DNA from: Streptomyces sp. SCUT-3
GTDB taxonomy: Bacteria; Actinomycetota; Actinomycetes; Streptomycetales; Streptomycetaceae
NCBI RefSeq assembly: GCF_014083985.1
Contig: NZ_CP046907.1
Span: forward strand, 5,528,501 to 5,592,500
Direction: 5' to 3'
Length of the DNA stretch: 64,000 nucleotides
The translations under genes and the position numbers were made by a program. Positions 25,332 through 34,900 of this stretch are shown piece after piece. The notes beneath the pieces were generated by a model that searched no databases, was not told the DNA's origin, and worked only from the letters and a program-made list of their open reading frames with translations. Every line of letters starts with the position of its first letter. Within the stretch, counting starts at the first letter, position 1.

Positions 25332-27004
25332 TCAGCCGGTGTCGGCGTAGCAGCGCACCGCGCGGGCGGACAGCGGGAAGCGCACCGGCGTCGCGCCGAA
25401 GACCAGGCGGCGGGCCTCGTCCCCGGCCTCCGCGACCGCCTCCAGCACCGTGCCGGCCAGTTCCTCCGGCGTGTGGACCATGACCTCGTCGTGCTGGAAG
25501 AAGACCACGCGCGGCCCGTCCGGCCCCGCTCCCGCCAGGCGGCGCCGCAGCGCGGCCAGCATCGCCAGCGCCCACTCCGCGGCACTCGCCTGGACGACGA
25601 AGTTCCTCGCGAAGCGGCCGCGGGAGCGGGCCGCGCGCCCCGCCTCCTCGCCGTCCCCGGGCACGTCGGCCGACGGAGGGGGGCAGGTGCGTCCCAGCCG
25701 GGAGCGGACCAGGCCGCCGGCCTCCCCGGCCCGCGCGGCCTCCTCCACCAGGGCCATCGCGGCCGGGAACCGGTGCCTGAGCACGGGGAGCAGCCGGCCG
25801 GCCTCCCCGGTGGTCTGCCCGTACACGGCGCCCAGCACGGCGACCTTCGCCCGGGCCCGGTCGCCGCCGAACGCCGGGGCCAGCGCCGCGTACAGGTCGC
25901 CGGCCGCCGCCGCCCGGACCAGCCCGGCGTCCTCGGACACGGCCGCCAGGACCCGCGGCTCCAACTGCTCGGCGTCGGCCACCACCAGCAGGTGCTCGGG
26001 GTCGGCGACCACCGCGCCGCGCAGCACCCTCGGGATCTGCAGCGCTCCGCCGCCGCGGGTGGCCCAGCGGCCCGAGACCACGCCGCCGACCACGTACTCC
26101 GGCCGGAACCTGCCGCCGCGCACCCACTGCTCCCGCCACGCCCAGCCGTGGGCGGCGTGGATCCGCGACAGCTCCTTGTACTCCAGTAGCAGCCGGGCCG
26201 CCGGGTGGTCCGCCTCGCGCAGCTCCCACGCCCTGGTGGAGTTCAGCCGCACCCCCTGCTCGGCGAAGGCGCGGAGCACCTGGGAGGGGAGTCCGGGTTG
26301 ACCGGCCGCCCGCCCAGGGCCTGCTGCACCCGCCTGGCCAGCTCCGCCAGGCGGGCGGGGCGCCCGCCGCCCGCCGGACGCGGCCCCAGCAGCCCCTCCA
26401 GCAGCTCGTCGTGGGCCCGCGCGCTCCACGGCAGCCCGTCGTGCCCCATCTCGACGGCGGCCAGCGCCCCGGCGGACTCCGCGGCGCACAGCAGCCGCAT
26501 CCTGTCCGGGTGGGGCAGGCGGGCGGTCAGCCGCTGCTGCTCCGCGTGCACGGCGACCAGGGCCGCCAGCGGGTCCGTGCCCGGGGGCAGCCGGTGCCGG
26601 TCCGCCTCGAACAGCGCGGGTCGGTCGTCGGCGCCCGTTTCAGGGGGGTCCTCGGGCACCGGCAGGCCGTTGGCCCTGGCCCAGGCCGCCCCCAGCGAAC
26701 GCGGCTCGCCGAACCGCCCCTGATGGCCCAGCAGCAGGGCCTCGACCAGCCGGACGTCGTGGCAGCGCGCCGGGCGCACCGGCAGGGAGGGCAGCAGGCG
26801 CGGGTAGACCTCGTCGGTGGCCGCCCACACCCAGCGCGGCGGGCCGGCGACCTCGCGCTCGGCGACCGCGGCGGCCAGGTCCGGCACGTGCGCGGCCGGG
26901 CCGGCAGGTCGGCCGTCCCCGTCCAGCTCCTGCAGTCGCCCGCCGGGCCCCACCGCGTCGGCGGCCACGGCGACCCGCCCGCCGTGCGGCCGCTCACCGG
27001 CCAC
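25332..27004 (-). pseudogene. PolA-family 3'-5' exonuclease/DNA polymerase, frameshifted
   Basis: The N-terminal part (from about 27004) reads VAVAADAVGPGG...WVWAATDEVYPRLLPSLPVRPARCHDVRLVEALLLGHQG and so on to GGRPVNPDSP. The other frame continues SQVLRAFAEQGVRLNSTRAWELRE through the polymerase domain to 25332. Polymerase motifs are visible: A as VVADAEQLEPRVLA, B as RAKVAVLGAVYGQTTGEAGR, C as VVFFQHDEVMVH. One C missing from a CCCC run (26286-26289, plus strand GGGG) explains the break. Restored length is ~557 residues, fitting the short actinobacterial PolA-like proteins without a 5' nuclease. GTG 27004 is a best guess for the start. Confidence 0.75.
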
Positions 27005-27293
27005 CGGGACACCTGCCGGGACCGGACCGCGCCGACGGGGCGGACCGGGCGCGGCGGCCGGTCCGGTGCGGGGCGGGGGAAAGGAGGGGAAGGGGCACGG
27101 CGCGCAAGCTAGCAGCCTGCGCCGACACCCGCGGGCCGCCGCCGTCGCCGGCATCATTGCCCTCACCTTCGCCGTCGGTGGTGGGCGACCGGGTTGCGGC
27201 GGCCGGGGCGGGGGAAAGGATCAAGAGCACGTGCGCCCCCGCCGGGCTGACGGGTCCGGGGAGCGGGGGCTCAGGAAGGTTAGGACGGAACGC

Positions 27294-27614
27294 GTGAACG
27301 ATCTTGACGCACTGGCCGCCGAGCACCTCGGCAAGGCAGTGGACTCCCCCCACGGGCGCAGCGCCCATCTGATCTTCCACGACGGCCCGATGCGGCAGAC
27401 CGTCATCGCGCTGAAGGCCGGAACGGGACTGGACGAGCACAACACGCCTCTGGCGGCGAGCCTGCAGGTGCTGCGCGGCAGGGTCCGGTACACCGGGCCC
27501 TCCGGCGACCAGGAGATCGGAGCGGGGCAGCTGTACCAGGTCCCGCACGAGAAGCACGGGCTGGGGGCGCTGGAGGACTCGGTGGTGCTGTTCACCACCG
27601 TCACCGAGACCTGA
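27294..27614 (+). CDS. Small cupin-domain protein
   Basis: 106 residues forming a single cupin barrel: GRSAHLIFHDGPMRQTVIALKAGTGLDEHNTP (first metal motif region with HN), then LQVLRGRVRYTGPSGDQEIGAGQLYQVPHEKHGLGALEDSVVLFTTV (second motif with PxxKHG). By family it binds a metal and may act as a sensor or a small enzyme; substrate unknown. The GTG was chosen with AGGACGG just upstream. A hairpin terminator follows the stop. Confidence 0.82.
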   Translation: MNDLDALAAEHLGKAVDSPHGRSAHLIFHDGPMRQTVIALKAGTGLDEHNTPLAASLQVLRGRVRYTGPSGDQEIGAGQLYQVPHEKHGLGALEDSVVLFTTVTET

Positions 27615-27630
27615 GCGTCCGCGCGCATGC

Positions 27631-27669
27631 GCGGGGCGCCCTCCCGGCCCGGCCGCGAGGGCGCCCCGC
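27631..27669 (+). terminator. Hairpin terminator after the cupin gene
   Basis: Perfect 13-bp arms GCGGGGCGCCCTC (27631-27643) and its complement (27657-27669), 16 bp after the cupin stop, in a convergent gap. Confidence 0.7.
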
Positions 27670-27697
27670 GCCCGCGGAGGAGGCGCAGGCTCCCGGC

Positions 27698-28222
27698 CTA
27701 TGACGGAGAACGTCTGCCGGCGGTTGTGCGCCAGATCTGGACCAGGCAGTACTGGTCCTTGCCGTTCAGTTCCTCTTCGTGGCCCGGCGGCATGGGCAAG
27801 GGCTCGCGGTGTCCGGCCAGCGGAGAGGTGAAAGGCCCGCCCTCGCGATTGAATATCCAGTGCCACCGCATCCTGTACAGGCCGGGGGAGGGCAGGACCA
27901 AGGGGATTGCCTCCTGCCCGCAGTCCACGGTCTCGAGGGCAAGGTCGCACCCGGGGAGCTCCAGCTCCACATCCTCCCTGCCGGACCACTGCGCGGTGCT
28001 CTCCGGAGGGACGGTGGACCAGCTTTCCAGCCGCACGGACGCCCGGATCACCTGGGGCGGTACCTGCAGGTACACCATGCCGGGGGCGGAGAGCAGCCAA
28101 TTCGCGTGATCCGAATTCGGGTGATATGTGTCGACAGTGGTGTCAACAAGCCCGAAAAGTCGATAACTCGGACTGACCGCGGTTTCGAAGACGTCCAGCA
28201 ACCTGCTCAAGAGACACCTCAC
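27698..28222 (-). CDS. Hypothetical protein of unusual base composition
   Basis: 174 residues I do not recognise. It begins MRCLLSRLLDVFETAV and contains LLSAPGMVYLQVPPQVIRASVRLESWSTVPPE, LELPGCDLALETVDCGQEAIPLVLPSPGLYRMRWHWIFNREG and a C-terminal KDQYCLVQIWRTT. The pattern of alternating beta segments resembles a small beta-sandwich protein. Its 5' half is markedly less GC rich than its neighbours (28080-28200 holds runs such as GTGATATGTG and GATAACTCGG), and it ends in TAG, rare here. This suggests horizontal acquisition. No signal peptide or membrane helix is clear. Confidence 0.65.
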   Translation of the reverse strand: MRCLLSRLLDVFETAVSPSYRLFGLVDTTVDTYHPNSDHANWLLSAPGMVYLQVPPQVIRASVRLESWSTVPPESTAQWSGREDVELELPGCDLALETVDCGQEAIPLVLPSPGLYRMRWHWIFNREGGPFTSPLAGHREPLPMPPGHEEELNGKDQYCLVQIWRTTAGRRSPS

Positions 28223-28424
28223 ACTCCGTCAGGAGAATCCTGAGCGACATCATGTCCTCGAAGCGGTCGGTCGGCCTGTGCTTGCCGAGGGCCGCCCGGC
28301 AGGGGAGGCCGGGCAGGCCGGTTCGCCCGAGCGGTTCCCTTCGGTATCTGCCGGAGGCAGCCGAAAGCCGGCCGGTCCCGGTGGCCCTGGCCCCCACTCA
28401 GGTCTTCTCGGCAACGTGACGGTT

Positions 28425-28459
28425 GCGGCGTGCGGCGTGCGGCGTGCGGCGTGCGGCGG
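28425..28459. repeat. 7-bp tandem repeat tract
   Basis: GCGGCGT occurs four times exactly, followed by GCGGCGG, immediately 3' of the first VOC gene (stop at 28480). Non-coding slippage tract; function unknown. Confidence 0.85.
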
Positions 28460-28479
28460 GTTGCGAGCCGCGGGGAGCG

Positions 28480-28827
28480 TCAGCGGTGACTCAGGACGTT
28501 GACCACGCGGCCGTTGGGGTCGCGGACGAAGAACCGCCGCACCCCCCACTCCTCGTCCTGCAGGGGGTGGACGATCTCCGCGCCGCTGTCCCGCACGATC
28601 GCGTAAACCGCGTCCACGTCGTCGACCTCGACGCTCATGTCGGGGGTGACCGGGCCGGTTTTGTCGCTGGTCATGACGCTGACCTGCGCGGCCGGACTGG
28701 ACTGCGAGGCAAGCGTCACGATCCAGCCGAGATTCATGACTTCCTCGAAGCCCAGCAGGCCGTAGAACTCCCGGCTCTCCTGCGCAGCCTCCGACTGGAT
28801 GACGGGCATGACACGGCGAACGGCCAT
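28480..28827 (-). CDS. VOC (glyoxalase/bleomycin-resistance fold) protein
   Basis: 115 residues with the paired beta-alpha-beta-beta-beta modules of the VOC superfamily: MPVIQSEAAQESREFYGLLGFEEVMNLGWIVTLAS, then MSVEVDDVDAVYAIVRDSGAEIVHPLQDEEWGVRRFFVRDPNGRVVNVLSH. The terminal RDPNGRVVNVLSH is the classic second module end. These proteins bind a metal and act on or sequester small molecules; no specific role is visible. It stands 104 bp after a second VOC gene on the same strand. Confidence 0.88.
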   Translation of the reverse strand: MAVRRVMPVIQSEAAQESREFYGLLGFEEVMNLGWIVTLASQSSPAAQVSVMTSDKTGPVTPDMSVEVDDVDAVYAIVRDSGAEIVHPLQDEEWGVRRFFVRDPNGRVVNVLSHR

Positions 28828-28931
28828 CGACGACTCCGGACGAGAGAGGACACGGATCCGGGACCGTCCGAGCGGACACGGATCCAGGACAGTCCAGTGG
28901 TACTACGGCCCGCCCGTCGTTTCACGCATTC

Positions 28932-29339
28932 TCACGACACCGACCGGTCCTGCGGAGCCAGGGTGCGCAGGACGCAGAACTCGTTGCCCTCGGGGTCTGC
29001 CATGACCACCCAGCTCCGGCCCGCCCCTTGGCCCACGTCGGTCCTGGTGGCGCCGAGGCCGAGCAGTCTGGCCACCTCGTCCTCGGTGCTGCCGTCGATG
29101 GGGCTGACGTCGAGGTGGAGCCGGTTCTTCGCCGTCCTGCCCTCGGGCACCCGGACGAACAGCAGGGTGGGCGGCATCTGGCGGGCCCGGACGTCCTCGA
29201 CGGTCGGCACCCAGGAGCCGATCTCGACCTTGCCCTCGCTCCGGTCGATCACCTCGAAGCCCAGGACCTCGCACCAGAAGACCGCGAGCCCCTCCGGGTC
29301 GTGGCAGTCGACGGTCAACTCGGTGAACCTGCTTGTCAT
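28932..29339 (-). CDS. VOC family protein
   Basis: 135 residues with VOC features: TELTVDCHDPEGLAVFWCEVLGFEVIDRSEGKVEIGSW in the first module, KNRLHLDVSPIDGSTEDEVARLLGLGATRTDVGQG...SWVVMADPEGNEFCVLR in the second. The HLDV and DPEGNEFCVL motifs are typical of the actinobacterial glyoxalase-like subfamily. Substrate unknown. It is probably co-transcribed with the VOC gene downstream; the two are not close copies. Confidence 0.9.
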   Translation of the reverse strand: MTSRFTELTVDCHDPEGLAVFWCEVLGFEVIDRSEGKVEIGSWVPTVEDVRARQMPPTLLFVRVPEGRTAKNRLHLDVSPIDGSTEDEVARLLGLGATRTDVGQGAGRSWVVMADPEGNEFCVLRTLAPQDRSVS

Positions 29340-29454
29340 GACTCTCCCGGTCGGTGCGGACGGGACTCACGGTACGGTCCCGGGCCGCCGACCGGACGGG
29401 TTCGGGGTCTCCCGGACCGGACGGCGGCACCGGGCTCCTGCGCGGCATCGGTTT

Positions 29455-30105
29455 TCACGCGGTCGTCCGCCCGCGGGCCGGTTTCCGGGCTTCCTCCGGC
29501 AGCGCGTCGGCGGCCGACAGCAGCGGTCGGAGTTCCGGTTCGAGGGTCAGCGCGCGGAAGGCGAGCGCGACGGTCACGTCGTGGCCGGGCCGGTGCACGA
29601 TCTCGACCGGGTCGCCGGCGCGCACGTTCCCGGGCGTGACGACGCGCAGGTACGCGCCCGGTAGCGCGGCCTGCGTGAAGCGCTTGATCCAGCCCTCGCG
29701 CCCCAGCCATCCCTGGAAGGTCGCGCACGGGATCCGCGGGCACGACACCTCCAGGACCACGTCGGACCCGACGCGCCAGCGCTCGCCGATCAGCGCGCCG
29801 TTGACGTTCAGGCCCACGGTGGTGAGGTTCTCGCCGAACACGCCGTTCCCCAGCGGTCCGCCCAGCTCGGCCTGCCACCGGTCGAGGTCCTCGCGGGCAT
29901 AGGCGTAGACGGCCTGGTCGGGCCCGCCGTGGTGCTTCACGTCGTGGACGCGGTCGCCCGCGAGACCGACCGCGCCGGTCCCCTTGGGACCGGGAACGGT
30001 GACGGTGACCGGGCCGTCGACGGGCCGTTTGTCGATACCGGTCGCGCTGAGCCCCTTCCACGGGTTGGGCCGGGGCCTGCCGACGTTCACGGAGAGCAGG
30101 TGCAT
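29455..30105 (-). CDS. MOSC domain protein (YiiM-like)
   Basis: 216 residues. The beta-strand-rich MOSC core is clear: MHLLSVNVGRPRP, KGTGAVGLAGDRVHDVKHHGGPDQAVYAYAREDLDRWQAEL, GVFGENLTTVGLNVNGALIGERWRVG, and the conserved cysteine region VLEVSCPRIPCATFQGWLG. MOSC proteins bind or transfer sulfur and molybdenum-cofactor ligands; YiiM-type members reduce N-hydroxylated compounds. A molybdopterin oxidoreductase exists in the window (57.8 kb) but far away. The ATG at 30105 begins exactly at the domain start; the frame is open upstream. Confidence 0.87.
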   Translation of the reverse strand: MHLLSVNVGRPRPNPWKGLSATGIDKRPVDGPVTVTVPGPKGTGAVGLAGDRVHDVKHHGGPDQAVYAYAREDLDRWQAELGGPLGNGVFGENLTTVGLNVNGALIGERWRVGSDVVLEVSCPRIPCATFQGWLGREGWIKRFTQAALPGAYLRVVTPGNVRAGDPVEIVHRPGHDVTVALAFRALTLEPELRPLLSAADALPEEARKPARGRTTA

Positions 30106-30366
30106 GCCGCGACGGTACGGTCCGCCGCACACCGGAGCGACCCAATTTCCCACCCTTGCTGCGTTGCTGACGCGGAGCCGGTGCGTCTTCAAGAGGCCGG
30201 GCCCTGCGCGGTGCCTCCCGGAGCCACCGCTGTCGTGTCGTCCTCCGTGTCCGGACCGGGCGGCGCTCCTGTCGTGTACGCCCGGTCCTCGCCCGGAGTT
30301 CACTCCTCCTTCCCCGCCGTCCGCGCCTCCTGGGACGGGCGGTTCCGCGCCTGCGCGGCGGGCGGG

Positions 30367-31755
30367 TCAGAGCCCGCGCCGGAGGCGGTGCGCCTCCAGG
30401 GCGAGGACGAGTTCGACGAGGTCCTGGGGGCGGCCGAGCGAGCGGCCGGTCAACTGCTCGTACCGGCGCAGCCGGTTGAGCACGGTGTTGCGGTGGCAGA
30501 ACAGCCGGGACCCGGCCCTGAGGGCGGAGCCGTCCGCGGCCAGCCACGCCTCCAGGGTGGACAGGATCACCTCGCGGTCGCCCGGCTCGAGGTCCAGGAC
30601 GGGGCGCAGCGCCCGCTCGACGAGGGCGTCGGCGAGTTCGGGGGCCGAGGTGACGAGGGCCTGCGGCAGGTGCTCCTCGAGCAGCGCCACCCCGCCGGAG
30701 GCGGGGCACGTGAGCAGGGCGGTCTCCGCGTGCTCGCGGGCCGTGCCCAGCGAGGCGAGGCCGGGCACGGCGGGCCCGACGCCGACCCTGACCCCCTCCG
30801 GCGCGGTGATCGCCGGCGCCAGGTCGCGCGGTTCGCGGCCGCCCAGCACGACGACGGCCCGGTCCGCGTCCTCCCCGGTGCACCAGGCCACCCGCACGCC
30901 CTCCGGGAGCGGCCGGGGGAACACTTCCCGCCGGTCGGAGGGGCGCCCGCCGGAGACCAGGACGACGGTGCAGCGGGCCTGCTCCGGCAGCCCCAGGGCC
31001 GCGGCGGCCGTGGTGACGTCGGCGAACCGCGCGGTGCCGTCGAGCAGGGCCTCCAGCAGGGCGCGCGCCTGCTCCTCGTGGCGGCGCACCAGCCGCCGTT
31101 CGGCCCGGCGGTAGGCGTCGGCGACGAGGGTGCAGTGCTCGTCGACGAAGTTCCACACGTCGGCCGCCACGTGCAGCAGCAGGTGGGCGTCCTGCGGGCT
31201 CTGCCGGGTGGTGGTCTCGACGAGGCCCTGCCACACCACGCTGCCGCCCAGGCGGAATGCGTGCAGCACCGCGTCCAGGGGAGTGCCGTGCTCGGCGCGC
31301 AGCCCGCCGATCCGCCAGGAGCACCGGCGCGCCCGGTCGCGGCACGCCTTGGGGTCCAGCAGTGAGCGGATGTTGTTGTCCAGGGACTCGGCGACCTCCT
31401 TCCGGAGGTCCCCGGGGCCGAACGCCTCCGGGCGGTAGGCGGGTTCGAGTTCCTGCAGCATGGCCACCAGCCGGTCGGTCAGCTGCGGCAGCCGGTCCAC
31501 GAGGATCCGCGCGGACCGGTGCAGGACGGCGACGGCTTCGGAGTCCGCCCGGGAGCGGGGCAGCGGCGGGGCCTCGGGGAGACCGGAGAGCAGGTGCGTG
31601 TGGTCCGCGGGCGGCAGCAGTGCGGCCGCGGCGCGCGCCGGCGCCTGCCGCGGCCGTCCGGACGGGCGGTCCCGCCCGGTCTGGGGGGCCGGTCGGCGGG
31701 CCGGCGCCGAAGGGCTTGCAGCAGCGCTCCGGAAGGGTGCGTCCGGGTGGTGCAT
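30367..31755 (-). CDS. PucR-family transcriptional regulator
   Basis: 462 residues. An N-terminal helical sensory region (VLHRSARILVDRLPQLTDRLVAML...VWNFVDEHCTLVADAYRRAERRL) is followed by a GGDEF-like middle domain and the C-terminal PucR helix-turn-helix LEAWLAADGSALRAGSRLFCHRNTVLNRLRRYEQLTGRSLGRP. The HRNTVLNRLRR motif is diagnostic. GGAGG lies six bases before the ATG at 31755. Members of this family control catabolic or secondary genes in response to a metabolite; no target is evident. It sits downstream of the LAL regulator on the same strand. Confidence 0.9.
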   Translation of the reverse strand: MHHPDAPFRSAAASPSAPARRPAPQTGRDRPSGRPRQAPARAAAALLPPADHTHLLSGLPEAPPLPRSRADSEAVAVLHRSARILVDRLPQLTDRLVAMLQELEPAYRPEAFGPGDLRKEVAESLDNNIRSLLDPKACRDRARRCSWRIGGLRAEHGTPLDAVLHAFRLGGSVVWQGLVETTTRQSPQDAHLLLHVAADVWNFVDEHCTLVADAYRRAERRLVRRHEEQARALLEALLDGTARFADVTTAAAALGLPEQARCTVVLVSGGRPSDRREVFPRPLPEGVRVAWCTGEDADRAVVVLGGREPRDLAPAITAPEGVRVGVGPAVPGLASLGTAREHAETALLTCPASGGVALLEEHLPQALVTSAPELADALVERALRPVLDLEPGDREVILSTLEAWLAADGSALRAGSRLFCHRNTVLNRLRRYEQLTGRSLGRPQDLVELVLALEAHRLRRGL

Positions 31756-31911
31756 GGCGGTCCTCCAGTTGTGGCGGCTGACATGCCCGTGGGCATGCCC
31801 GTCGGGGCCTGGCTGAGTCGGCATTGTCGGCCGACCCGTGCCGGTCCACCAGGGGTGCGGCGCAGGAAAACCGTGTACCGACCACCCGGTCGGTACGCAT
31901 GCTGCGGGTGG

Positions 31912-34900
31912 TCAGAGGTGCTTTCCGTGCGCCTGCCCGCGTATCCGCACCGGTGCCTGCGCGCGGCCGGAGGTCCCTTCGGCCGGTCCGTCGCCGGCCC
32001 TGTCGGTCACGGCCCGGGCCAGGGCCGTCCGGGAGCGGACGCCCAGTGCGGAGAAGATGTTGCGCAGGTGGTGGTCGACGGTGCGGGGGCTGAGGAACAG
32101 CCGGGCGGCCACCTCCCGGTTGGTGCACCCCTCGGCGACGCAGAGGGCTATCCGCAGCTGCTGGGGGGTGAGGCGCTCGGTCAGGAGGGCGTGTCCGGCC
32201 GGTTCCGCGGCGTCCGGTGCGCCGGTGGCGCGCAGCTCCTCGCGGGCCTGGTCCGCCCAGGCCGCGGCGCCGCACCCCTCGAAGGCGGCGAGGGCGGCGC
32301 GCAGGTGCCCGCGTGCCGCTCCGGGGCGCCGCTGCCTGCGCAGGGTCCGGCCGTGCAGCAGTTCGGTGCGGGCCCGCTCGAAGTCCGAGAGGGCCGTGCC
32401 GTGCACGGCCAGCGCGCGGGAGAAGAGCCCGTCCGCCTCCTCCGGCGGTGCCAGGAGCGCGCGGCAGCGGGCCAGCCCGGCCAGGGCGTGGGGGTCCCGG
32501 GTGGCCCGCGTCCAGCGGGCGAAGCCGGCGAGCGCCGGATCGTCCGGGCCGGTGGCGACGCCGGCCAGTGCCCGCGCCTCGACCAGGAGCGGCGCGGACA
32601 GCATGCGCACTACCGGGTGGCCGGCCCCCGGGCGGGCCCGGGCCACGGCCTCCAGCCGGGCGAGGGCGGCGTCGGGGTGGTTGCGGGAAAGGTCGGCCAG
32701 GGCCAGTCCCCAGTCGGCCAGGGCGCACACCATCCCCAGTCCGCGGTCGCGGGCGACGCCGAACGCGGCCTCGGCGTGGGCCGCGCAGGCGCCGTCGTCC
32801 CCCTCCATTGCAGCGGCCATGACAAGCAAAGCGTGGTGGTGGGCCGCGCAGTTCTCCTGCCCGCCCCGCTCGGCCTCGCGCAGGCCCTCCCGAGCGAAGG
32901 AACGCGCACGGGCGGGCCGGCCGAGCCGGAGCTCGGCCTCGGCGAGGCGGGCCAGCACGGACGGCAGGAGCGCGGCGGACGCCGACGCGCGGGCCGGCTC
33001 CAGGGCCCGCCGGTACAGGGCGTGGGCGGCCCGGGTCTCCCCCAGTGCCCAGGCGGCGACCCCCGCGCACAGCAGCTCCCGGGGGTCGTGCGAGGCCTTT
33101 GTCCCGGCCGCGGAGAGGCGCATCAGCCGGGCCGCGGAGCCGAAGTCCCCGGACAGGGCCGCGGCCGCGCCCGCGGCCAACCCGGTCGCGGCCAACCCGG
33201 CCGCGGCGGACCCCGGGAGACCGGCCGACGCCCCGATGCGGCGCACCGTCCGGAGGAGGCCGTCCAGGTCGCCGCGGACCCAGTCGGCCTGCGCGGCCAG
33301 TGCGTACGCCTCCAGCGCGTACGCCTCCGGGGCGGTCACGCCGCCGCCCCGCCCTCCCTGCTCGGCCCGTCCGTCCTGTCCGTTCCGTGCGGTGCGTGCG
33401 GCGCGTGCGGCGGCGGACAGCAGGTCCGCCCGGGCGTCCTCGGGCGATCCCGCCTGGAGCCCGACCATGCCGCGCACGAGCTCCACCCCGGCGCGGGCGG
33501 TGTCCGTCGCGGCGCAGGCCGCGGCCCGTGCCAGCAGGCCGCCCGCCACCGCGGGGGAGCCGCCGAGGAAGGCGTGCCGGGCGGCGGCGGCCCAGCGCAG
33601 GGCCCGCCGCTCCTGCGCGGCGGCCTCGGCCTCCTCGGCGCCCTTGCCCTCGCCCTCGGCGCCGTCAATGGGCGCTGCGGGCCCGGTCAGTTCGGCGGCG
33701 CGGGACAGGGCGCGGGCGCGGTCGGAGCGGGAGGGGCCGCCGGGGGCCACGGGGCATGCGGCCGCCCGCTCCAGCGCGTCGGCCAGTGCGTCGTCCGGGG
33801 CGGTCGCGCAGGCGGCCAGGTGGCCCAGTCGCCGCAGGGCGCGTCCGTCGCGCCCGCCCGCCGCTGTCCCGGTGCCGGTCCGGGCGAGCAGTTCGTGCGC
33901 GGCCCGCCGCCGGGACAGCGGCTCCGCCAGGTAGACGGCGGCCCCCAGCAGCGGGTGGCCGAAGCGGATCCGCCCCCCGGCCGGGCGGACCACCCCGGCC
34001 GCCTCCGCGGGCTCCAGGCAGACCGGGTCCAGCCCGGCCGCCTTCGCCGCCTCCAGGAGTCCGCCGGTCTCCGTGGCCCCGCCCTCCTCGCCCGCCACCT
34101 CCTCCTCCGCGGCCAGGAGCAGCAGGAGCAGCCGGGTGTCGGCGGGGAGGCGCCGCACCCTTTGCGCGTCGGCCCGCAGCACGGTCCCCTCCAGGGGCAG
34201 GGGGCGGGGCAGCGGCACGCGCCCCGACAACTCGTCGGGCGAGAGGGCGGCGACCAGCTCGGTGAGCAGCCCGGGGTTGCCGTGGACGGCCCCGAGCAGC
34301 ACGTCGCGCACGCCCGGGCAGGTCTCCCCGCCGGCCAGTTCGCGCAGCAGGACGCCCGCGTCCGCGTCCTCGAGGCCGCCGAGGCGCATGACGGGAATGC
34401 CGGGCAGGCCGAGCCGCTCGGCCCGGTCCTCGTCGGCCGCCATCAGCACCGTCAGCGGCCCCCGCACCCGCCGCGCCGCGAACTCCAGGGCCGCGCGGGA
34501 CTCCCGGTCCACCAGGTGGAGGTCGTCGACGCACACCAGCAGGGGGCCCTCGCGGGCGACGGAGACCAGCAGCTCCGAGAGGGCGGGCAGGACGGCCGTC
34601 CCCACCGGCTCCCCGGCCCCGTCCAGCCGCAGCGCGCGCTCCAGCGCGGCGGAGTGCGCACGGGCCCGCCGCAGCAGCGGCTGCAGGAGGCCGTGCAGGC
34701 CGCTGAAGGGCACCTGCGCCTCCGCGGCGGTGCCGCGCAGACGCAGCACCCGGTGCCGCGTCCCGCTTTCCCGTCCGCCGCCCGCTTTTCCCGCGGAATC
34801 GCCCGGGGCGCAATTCCCGGCGCATTCCACGGCGTACTGCAGAAGGGCCGATTTTCCGGTTCCGGGGTGCGCCAGCACAAGGAGCGCACCGCTTCCGTGG

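Noticed and set aside
29336-33070. Minus-strand open frame of over 1200 codons
   Set aside because: It is in another frame of the PucR, MOSC and LAL genes, consists of Arg/Pro/Gly, and shows no family motif.
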